DNA from: DASRRB01 sp036732755
GTDB lineage: Bacteria > Planctomycetota > B15-G4 > SIAN01
Reading direction: 5' to 3'
DNA length: 19,787 nt
Assembly (NCBI GenBank): GCA_036732755.1
Contig: DAINBU010000098.1
Coordinates: forward strand, 1 to 19,787
The notes below the pieces were generated by a model. It saw nothing but the letters and a program-made list of their open reading frames with translations, made no database searches and was not told where the DNA came from. The stretch's first letter is position 1, and every line of letters starts with the position of its first letter. Positions 15,214-19,787 of this stretch are shown here, in pieces. The position numbers and the translations under genes were made by a program.

Positions 15214-15759
15214 GTGTACAGCCCCCTCGTCGAGGCCGCGATCGCCTTCGCGATCCGTTCCCACGCCGGCCAGGAGCGCAAGGGCCAGCCGGGGGTCCCC
15301 TACGTCGTCCACCCGCTCCACGTCGGGATGCTGCTCGCGCGCCACGACGCGCGGCCGCCGGTCGTGGCGGCCGGGATCCTGCACGACGTGATGGAGGACA
15401 GCGGCGTCGCGCGCGACGACCTCGCGCGCGCCTTCGACGAGGAGGTCGCGGCGATCGTCGTCGAGGTGAGCGAGGACAAGGGGCACACGTGGGAGCAGCG
15501 CAAGCTCCACACGATCGAGAAGATCGCGACGATGAGCGACGGCGCGCGCGCGGTCACGGCCGCCGACAAGGTGCACAACCTCGCCGACCTCCATCGGCTG
15601 CTGGCCGCGAACGGCGACGAGGTCTGGCGGCTCTTCCGGCGCGGGCGCGACCCGACGCTCGACTACTACCGCCGCGTCCTGGGCGAGCTCGCCCGCCACT
15701 TCCGCCACCCGCTCACCGAGGAGCTCGCGCGGGCTCTCGCCTTGATCGAGCGCGGCTGA
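15214..15759 (+). CDS. HD-domain hydrolase of the Mesh1/SpoT (small alarmone hydrolase) type
   Basis: 181 residues, close to the length of Mesh1-type single-domain hydrolases. The GTG start has GAGGAG (15204-15209) four bases upstream. The metal-binding HD residues are His33 in YVVHP, His57/Asp58 in LHDVMED and Asp118 in AADKVHNL. The Glu61/Asp62 pair (HDxxED) marks hydrolase-competent RelA/SpoT homologues. HAGQERKG at the N-terminus and WEQRK at 93-97 are also typical. No synthetase, TGS or ACT domain is present. Known family members remove the 3'-diphosphate of (p)ppGpp; Mesh1 can also hydrolyse the phosphate of NADPH. The gene follows the membrane protein by eight bases and is the last in the operon. 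Whether it acts on alarmones, or on another 3'-phosphorylated nucleotide such as PAPS or PAP made upstream, is an inference worth testing. Confidence 0.83.
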   Translation: MYSPLVEAAIAFAIRSHAGQERKGQPGVPYVVHPLHVGMLLARHDARPPVVAAGILHDVMEDSGVARDDLARAFDEEVAAIVVEVSEDKGHTWEQRKLHTIEKIATMSDGARAVTAADKVHNLADLHRLLAANGDEVWRLFRRGRDPTLDYYRRVLGELARHFRHPLTEELARALALIERG

Positions 15760-15769
15760 GGCGAAACGA

Positions 15770-15803
15770 ACCGACCCCGCGCGCCGGAGCGTACGGGGTC
15801 GGT
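15770..15803. terminator. Perfect 10-bp hairpin between convergent transcription units
   Basis: ACCGACCCCG (15770-15779) is perfectly complementary to CGGGGTCGGT (15794-15803), with a 14-base loop. It lies 10 bases after the HD hydrolase stop and 56 bases from the stop of the convergent ferredoxin gene. A short A-rich stretch (GCGAAACGAA) precedes it, so on the minus strand it is followed by a few T residues. It could end transcription from both sides, most plausibly for the leftward ferredoxin message. Confidence 0.6.
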
Positions 15804-15859
15804 CGAGGCTCGCGTCCTGCAAGGGCGCGCCGCGGCGGACGGGCCGCGGCGGCGACCTC

Positions 15860-16159
15860 TCAGCCTCCGGCCAGGTTCGCGTCCCAGTTCGGGCCGTGCT
15901 TCACCTGGTCCTTCTTGGTGCGCTTGGTCTCCTCCGCGAACGGTCCGGCCGCGTTCTTCGCGGTGTACTCGGCGTCGGCGCGGTCGGCCGCGGTGATCGC
16001 CTGCGGCGGGCAGACCGGCTCGCACGCGCTGCAGTCGATGCAGGTCGCCGGCTCGATGATCAGCATGTCCTCGAGCTCGAAGAAGCATTCGACGGGACAG
16101 ACCTCGACGCAGTCCCCGTACTTGCACAGGACGCACGGCTTGCCGACGACGTAGGTCAC
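15860..16159 (-). CDS. fdxA: 7Fe ([3Fe-4S][4Fe-4S]) ferredoxin, FdxA-like, downstream copy
   Basis: 99 residues from a GTG start with GGAGGAG (minus strand) seven bases upstream. Cysteines at 9, 17, 21, 40, 43, 46 and 50 reproduce the Azotobacter FdI/FdxA pattern: Cys9/17/50 for the [3Fe-4S] cluster and Cys21/40/43/46 for the [4Fe-4S] cluster. Cys12 and Cys25 are extra, as in FdI. It is a soluble low-potential electron carrier. A C-terminal extension of ~40 residues is basic in the middle (KRTKKDQ) and ends VKHGPNWDANLAGG. It is the second gene of a tandem pair with the ferredoxin at 16222, 62 bases downstream of it. Redox partner unknown. Confidence 0.93.
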   Translation of the reverse strand: MTYVVGKPCVLCKYGDCVEVCPVECFFELEDMLIIEPATCIDCSACEPVCPPQAITAADRADAEYTAKNAAGPFAEETKRTKKDQVKHGPNWDANLAGG

Positions 16160-16221
16160 GGACGTTCTCCTCCGTTGAGGTTGGGTGGTTCGGTTCGTTG
16201 CGTCAGGCCGGCCGGCCCGTC

Positions 16222-16521
16222 TCAGCCGCCGGCGAGCTTGCTATCCCAGTTCGGCCCGTGGGTCACCTGCTCCTTCTTGGAGCGTCGCTGGTCGTCGCTG
16301 CAGGTGAAGGCCGCGGCCCGCGCGATGAACTCCTGCTCCGCGGCATCGCCGGCCGTGATCGCCTTCGGCGGGCAGACCGGCTCGCATGCGGTGCAGTCGA
16401 TGCACTCGTTCGGGTTGATGATGAGGATCTCGGAGTCCTCGTAGAAGCACTCGACCGGGCAGACCTCGACGCAGTCGCCGTACTTGCAGAGCACGCAAGG
16501 TCGGCCCACGACGTAGGACAA
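16222..16521 (-). CDS. fdxA: 7Fe ferredoxin, FdxA-like, upstream copy
   Basis: 99 residues, the same length as its tandem partner. The start is a TTG at 16521, chosen because GAGGAG lies nine bases upstream and the product then begins SYVVGRPC, matching the partner's TYVVGKPC. All seven cluster cysteines (9, 17, 21, 40, 43, 46, 50) and the extra Cys12 and Cys25 are conserved. The two proteins are nearly identical through the cluster domain. They diverge at 55-85, where this one has an added cysteine (AAAFTCSDD), and match again at the end (HGPNWDSKLAGG). The pair is a clear local duplication. Both are probably read from the promoter at 16590-16617. Confidence 0.92.
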   Translation of the reverse strand: MSYVVGRPCVLCKYGDCVEVCPVECFYEDSEILIINPNECIDCTACEPVCPPKAITAGDAAEQEFIARAAAFTCSDDQRRSKKEQVTHGPNWDSKLAGG

Positions 16522-16589
16522 GTCCGATCGCTCCTCGCCCGGTCTCCGTCCGCCGCCCCGACGCTCGCGCGCCCGGGCGGGGGAGGCGG

Positions 16590-16617
16590 ATGATATGGGG
16601 GGCGACTCGCGAGACAA
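16590..16617 (-). promoter_or_regulatory. Promoter candidate for the ferredoxin pair
   Basis: On the minus strand, TTGTCT (16617-16612; four of six -35 positions) is followed after 16 bases by TATCAT (16595-16590; five of six -10 positions). It is the most AT-rich patch in the region. Transcription would start near 16583, giving a leader of about 60 bases before the TTG start codon at 16521. Confidence 0.6.
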
Positions 16618-16657
16618 GCCGTCGGGGCCAACCGTTTTGTCGGGCCTCCGCCGCCGA

Positions 16658-17689
16658 TCAGAAGACGTCGGAATCGCCGATCGTCCAGTACCAGCGCTCC
16701 CGGACCCAAGCGAGGTCGGGCCGCTCGCGATAGAGCATCACGCACAGGACGTACTGGCACGACTCGCTCTTGAATCCGCTCCCGAGCGCGTGGCGGAACC
16801 AGGGCGACCGTTCCGGGAACCACGCCTCGACGCGCGCCTGCCCGGCCTCCCGCGCGATGCGCGTGGTCGTGCGCAGCGCGAGCGCGACCGCCGCCGCGTC
16901 GTCGGGCGCGCCGAGGAAGTCGATCAGCGCGCCGATCGGCTGGCGCTGCCAGTTCGCCCGACTCACGAAGAGAGCGCGTACCGTCCCGCCGTGTTCGCGC
17001 ACGACGAAGCGCCGGTATCCGAGCCACGGGCACGCGGCGTAGCGCCAGTCGAGGTAGGCCGCGTCGCGCACGAGCGCGAAGGGGAAGTGCGCCTCGAGCC
17101 GCGCCCAGAGCTCGTCGGCGACCGCGCCGAAGCGGTCGACCTCGACCGCTTCGAGGCGTGCGACGGCGTCGGCGTGCGCGCGCCCGACCTCGTCGTCGTC
17201 GCCCGCCTCGAAGAAGTTGCGGTAGAGCGTCGGCAGCGGCTTGACGACGGTCTCGTACCCGACCAGCCGCACGCCGATCGGATAGGCCTGCCGGTTGGAA
17301 AAGCCGTAGCCGAAGCCGCAGATCGGCCAATGGCCGAAGTGCTCGAAGTAGCCGCGCGCCGTCTGCAGGAAGACGCCCTCGCGCTTGAGCCCGCGCCGGT
17401 AGTCCGCGCGCACCATCGAGTCGATGCCCTGACCGGCGATCACGACCTCGCCGTCGACGCGCGCGCGCGCCGGGAGGCAGGCGTAGTGGCCGATCACGGC
17501 GTCGTTGTCCTCGACCGCGACGACGATCTGCGTGCCGGCCGGGTTGGCGCGGTAGAGCCAGCGCCACTGCTCGGGCGTGCGCGGCTCGAAGCTCGCGTCG
17601 CCCTCGCCGAAGACGGAGTTGAAGAGGGCGAGGATCCCCGCTTCGTCGCCGGGGCGGAAGGGACGGACGGTGTAGGCGCGCTCGCTCAC
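16658..17689 (-). CDS. GNAT-like acyltransferase (probable tandem GNAT fold)
   Basis: 343 residues from a GTG start. The N-terminal half looks like a GNAT domain: the YTVRPFRPGDEAGILALFNSVFG opening (strand, then R-P-x-D-x-x-x-I helix; broken here as YTVRPFRPGDE and ILALFNSVFG), the strands VVAVEDNDAVIGHYACLPAR and the cofactor-loop-like segment VRADYRRGLKREGVFLQTA. The C-terminal half (~200-343) repeats an alternating alpha/beta pattern and ends WYWTIGDSDVF, an ending I associate with GNAT proteins near polysaccharide genes, though this is recollection only. Length and layout suit a two-domain GNAT of the Eis-like or FemAB-like kind. Acceptor substrate unknown. It is divergent from the helicase, with 86 bases between them, and the ferredoxin pair lies downstream on the same strand but has its own promoter. 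Confidence 0.78.
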   Translation of the reverse strand: MSERAYTVRPFRPGDEAGILALFNSVFGEGDASFEPRTPEQWRWLYRANPAGTQIVVAVEDNDAVIGHYACLPARARVDGEVVIAGQGIDSMVRADYRRGLKREGVFLQTARGYFEHFGHWPICGFGYGFSNRQAYPIGVRLVGYETVVKPLPTLYRNFFEAGDDDEVGRAHADAVARLEAVEVDRFGAVADELWARLEAHFPFALVRDAAYLDWRYAACPWLGYRRFVVREHGGTVRALFVSRANWQRQPIGALIDFLGAPDDAAAVALALRTTTRIAREAGQARVEAWFPERSPWFRHALGSGFKSESCQYVLCVMLYRERPDLAWVRERWYWTIGDSDVF

Positions 17690-17742
17690 GACCGCTTCGC
17701 TCGCTCCGACGATTGGAACTGCCGCGCGACGCGCGCTGGCGC

Positions 17743-17760
17743 GCGGGCGGCCTCGCCCGC
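17743..17760. promoter_or_regulatory. Hairpin in the 86-bp divergent region upstream of the helicase
   Basis: GCGGGCG (17743-17749) pairs perfectly with CGCCCGC (17754-17760) around a 4-base loop, 15 bases before the helicase ATG. The short region 17690-17775 must contain the promoters of both the helicase and the acetyltransferase. An AT-richer GATATC at 17763-17768 lies seven bases before the ATG, and no Shine-Dalgarno sequence is visible, so a leaderless helicase message is possible. Low certainty in this GC context. Confidence 0.3.
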
Positions 17761-17775
17761 ACGATATCGGCCGCG

Positions 17776-19527
17776 ATGGACGACCGACTGACGCAGCTGC
17801 TGCGCGAACGCTTCGGCCTCGCCGCCTTCCGCGGCCGGCAGCGCGCCGTCATCGACCACCTGCTCGCGGGCGGCGACGCGCTCGTGGTCTGGCCGACCGG
17901 CAGCGGCAAGTCGCTCGTCTACCAGCTGCCGGCGCTGGCGCAGGAGCGGCCGGTCCTCGTCCTCTCTCCGCTGATCGCGCTCATGCAGGACCAGGTCGCG
18001 ACATTGCGCACCAGAGGGATCGCCGCCTCTTGCGTCCACTCGAACGTGGAGCGCGCCGACCGGGAGCGCCGCGCCGCCGCCTTCGCGCGCGGCGAGCTGC
18101 GCCTGCTCTACGTCACGCCCGAGCGCTTCCGCGACCCCGCCTTCGTCGCGGCGATCACCGCCGAGGGCGCCGCGTCGCGCCGCCTCGCCCTGCTCGCCGT
18201 CGACGAGGCCCACTGCATCACGACCTGGGGCCACGACTTCCGGCCCGAGTACGGGCGCGTCGGGGAGATCCGGCGCCGTCTCGGCGACCCGCCGACGGTC
18301 GCGCTCACCGCGACCGCGACGCCCGCCGTGGTCGCCGAGATCCGAGCGAAGCTGCGCCTGCCCGACGCGCTGCTCGACCACGCCGGGCTCGCGCGCCCGA
18401 ACCTCTTCCTCGCCGTCACCGTCGTCGAGGACGAGGCGGCGAAGTGGGAGCTGCTCGCGGCGCGCCTCGCGGAGCTGCGCGGCGCCGGCATCGTCTACGG
18501 CGCGCTGATCCGCGACCTGCTCCGGCTCGAGGACTTCCTGAACGGGCGGCTGCGTCCCGAGCAGCGCACCGGCGGCGCGCGCCTCCTCGTCTACCACGGC
18601 GACCTCTCGCGCGAGGAGCGCGCCCGCATGCACGACCGCTTCCGCGGGACGGACGACGCCTCCGCCGCGCCGCCGCGCGTGCTCGCGACGCGCGCCTTCG
18701 GCATGGGCATCGACAAGCCCGACCTGCGCTTCGTGGTGCACCACCAGGTGCCCGGCTCGGTCGAGGAGCTCTGGCAGGAGATCGGCCGCGCCGGCCGCGA
18801 CGGCGCGCCGTCGTGGTGCGAGCTGCTCTACTGCGAGCAGGACCTCCCGATCCAGATGCAGTTCGTGAAGGCGGCCAACCCCGATCGCCGCCTCTTCCGC
18901 GCGACGGTCGCGCGCATCGCCGAATGGACCGCGCGCGGCGAGCGGTTCGACCTCGAGCGGCTGCGCACCGCCGTCACCGGCCGCGACGGCGCCGACGGCC
19001 GCGTCGAGACGTGCCTCGCGTGGCTCGCGGCGCTCGGCGCGACGGAAGGGGAGGTCGAGCGCGGGACGCTGCGGCTGGTGCGGCCGCCCGCGGCCGACGA
19101 CGAGCCCGACGAGCTCGGGCCGGAGAAGGAGCGGCGCGACCTCGAGCGGCTGGCGCGGATCGTCGCCTACGCGCGCTCGCAGGAGTGCCGCCGCGTCTTC
19201 CTCTCCGAGTACTTCGGCCTGCCGCGTCCCGACGTCCCGTGCGGCGCGTGCGACGCCTGCTCCGACGGCGCGGAGTGGCGCGCGGCGATGACGGCGTCGG
19301 CCGGCGCGCCCCGCGCGACTTCACGCGCGGAAGAAAAGGAGCTCGCGCGCGCGCGCGACCCGGAGCGCGGCGACTTCGTCCGCGTCGACGGCGCGCTGCT
19401 CGGCCGCGTCCTGCGCGTCGACGGCCGCGGGCGCGACGCCCTCGTCGAGGTCGAGCTCGCCGATTCGCTCGATCGGCGCCGTTTCCCGGCACGCCGCCAC
19501 CGGATCGAGGTGATCCGGGATCCTTAG
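17776..19527 (+). CDS. recQ: RecQ-family ATP-dependent DNA helicase with a short, non-canonical C-terminus
   Basis: 583 residues. It is a 3'-5' superfamily 2 helicase for recombination and repair. Motif 0 is FRGRQ (18-22), Walker A PTGSGKS (40-46), DEAH at 143-146 followed by CITTWGHDFRPEY, motif III TATAT, and the RecQ motif VI QEIGRAGRDG at 334-343. The RecQ zinc site is complete: Cys471 in ECRR, then Cys489, Cys492 and Cys495 in CGACDAC. The usual full winged-helix and HRDC domains are missing. After the zinc site there is a linker rich in Ala/Arg/Glu, then ~45 residues of predicted beta structure (DFVRVDGALLGRVLRVDGRG, then VEVELADS). The start at 17776 gives the normal family N-terminus. 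The repeat copy follows eight bases after the stop. Confidence 0.93.
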   Translation: MDDRLTQLLRERFGLAAFRGRQRAVIDHLLAGGDALVVWPTGSGKSLVYQLPALAQERPVLVLSPLIALMQDQVATLRTRGIAASCVHSNVERADRERRAAAFARGELRLLYVTPERFRDPAFVAAITAEGAASRRLALLAVDEAHCITTWGHDFRPEYGRVGEIRRRLGDPPTVALTATATPAVVAEIRAKLRLPDALLDHAGLARPNLFLAVTVVEDEAAKWELLAARLAELRGAGIVYGALIRDLLRLEDFLNGRLRPEQRTGGARLLVYHGDLSREERARMHDRFRGTDDASAAPPRVLATRAFGMGIDKPDLRFVVHHQVPGSVEELWQEIGRAGRDGAPSWCELLYCEQDLPIQMQFVKAANPDRRLFRATVARIAEWTARGERFDLERLRTAVTGRDGADGRVETCLAWLAALGATEGEVERGTLRLVRPPAADDEPDELGPEKERRDLERLARIVAYARSQECRRVFLSEYFGLPRPDVPCGACDACSDGAEWRAAMTASAGAPRATSRAEEKELARARDPERGDFVRVDGALLGRVLRVDGRGRDALVEVELADSLDRRRFPARRHRIEVIRDP

Positions 19528-19534
19528 GGGCGAC

Positions 19535-19703
19535 TCCAGGAGGCTGGACCGAGTCGGGCGGAGCTCCGCACGGCGCCGCGGCTTGAAACTGGAGCGGACG
19601 TCGAGAACGCGGGTGAAGAGGGCGCGGGGAGGAGGATTCGTGGTTGAACGCGCGACGGGCGGGAGCGGGTCGAGAGGGCGGAGGGGAAAAAGGCTCGATG
19701 GAC
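19535..19703 (+). repeat. Right copy of the dispersed 3'-flanking repeat, inverted relative to 1-197
   Basis: This noncoding stretch starts eight bases after the helicase stop. It matches the left-end copy in the same orientation relative to the upstream gene. The core at 19585-19703 matches bases 120-1 at about 90%. The GGAGCTCC palindrome (19560-19567) and the preceding GGACCGAGTCG are shared too, but the 17 bases between palindrome and core replace 43 in the left copy. The core is purine-rich on this strand and ends GGGGAAAAAGGCTCGATGG then ACG. The rest of the window (19704-19787) holds no gene I can support. Confidence 0.9.
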
Positions 19704-19737
19704 GGGACACGCTCGCCCCAAACCAAAGATGGACGGG
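19697..19737 (+). repeat. 10-bp direct repeat at the outer edge of the right repeat copy
   Basis: GATGGACGGG occurs at 19697-19706, overlapping the end of the repeat core, and again at 19728-19737. The 21 bases between them are AT-richer (CCCCAAACCAAA). A short direct repeat here could be a target-site-like duplication, a repeat-unit boundary or chance. The matching position on the left copy falls outside the window. Confidence 0.45.
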
Positions 19738-19787
19738 GGGCTCGCTGCGCTCGGCGCATTCGGGCACGACTCGCAGCAGCACCGTGG

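Noticed and set aside
15804..15859. CCGCGG-rich repeats after the terminator hairpin as a second regulatory structure
   Set aside because: GCCGCGGCGG appears twice, but such runs are expected by chance in DNA of this GC content, and no defined stem with a sensible position results.
1..19703. Composite transposon or integron bounded by the inverted repeats
   Set aside because: No transposase, integrase or resolvase is encoded, no terminal inverted repeat exists within each copy, and the composition of the enclosed genes is uniform. I kept the repeat pair as a finding but not this interpretation.
19524..19721. A 65-residue minus-strand frame across the right repeat copy as a real small gene
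   Set aside because: The frame partly matches in the left copy (residues such as VHRAFF and STSAPVS), but the two single-base indels break a common frame and no ribosome-binding site was found.

Overview
The window is very GC-rich, with strongly G/C-biased third codon positions. It holds fifteen protein-coding genes I can support and no recognisable tRNA, rRNA, CRISPR array, transposase or integrase. The gene content suggests an environmental bacterium. Clues are a giant protein of carboxypeptidase-regulatory-like repeats, several alkaline-phosphatase-superfamily phosphohydrolases (one with a 'YIGPGAG' N-terminus), small ribbon-helix-helix proteins ending in LGY(L/I), and a 7Fe ferredoxin pair. 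Planctomycetota is my best guess, but Acidobacteriota-, Myxococcota- or Binatota-like lineages are possible; this is inference, because no marker gene is present.

Layout. 1-197: a noncoding repeat copy. 228-3902 (-): secreted or anchored multi-repeat protein. 4114-6642 (+): first AP-superfamily phosphohydrolase (A), convergent with a small lipoprotein at 6661-7215 (-). 7216-7531: a divergent regulatory region with a promoter candidate and three 11-bp tandem repeats. 7532-9652 (+): small ribbon-helix-helix protein, ATP sulfurylase (sat) and APS kinase (cysC), which together make PAPS. 9732-15759 (+): second and third AP-superfamily enzymes (B, C), a second ribbon-helix-helix protein, a polytopic membrane protein and a Mesh1/SpoT-type HD hydrolase, tightly packed and partly overlapping. 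15770-15803: a terminator-like hairpin. 15860-16521 (-): two tandem 7Fe ferredoxins with their own promoter. 16658-17689 (-): GNAT-like acetyltransferase. 17776-19527 (+): RecQ-type helicase. 19535-19703: a second, inverted copy of the left-end repeat.

How the genes may work together. The 7.5-15.8 kb block combines PAPS supply with AP-superfamily hydrolases/transferases predicted to lie on different sides of the membrane, two related RHH proteins and a membrane protein. No PAPS reductase and no recognisable sulfotransferase is present. I therefore propose, as inference, an uncharacterised PAPS-linked envelope-modification or turnover module. A short C-terminal motif (roughly K-L-x-x-L-G-Y-L/I) recurs in three or four otherwise unrelated proteins of the cluster.

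The other outstanding signal is the pair of imperfect inverted repeats (about 90% identical by eye over a 120-bp core). Each copy sits just downstream of the stop codon of an outward-facing gene, and together they bracket the whole 19-kb segment.
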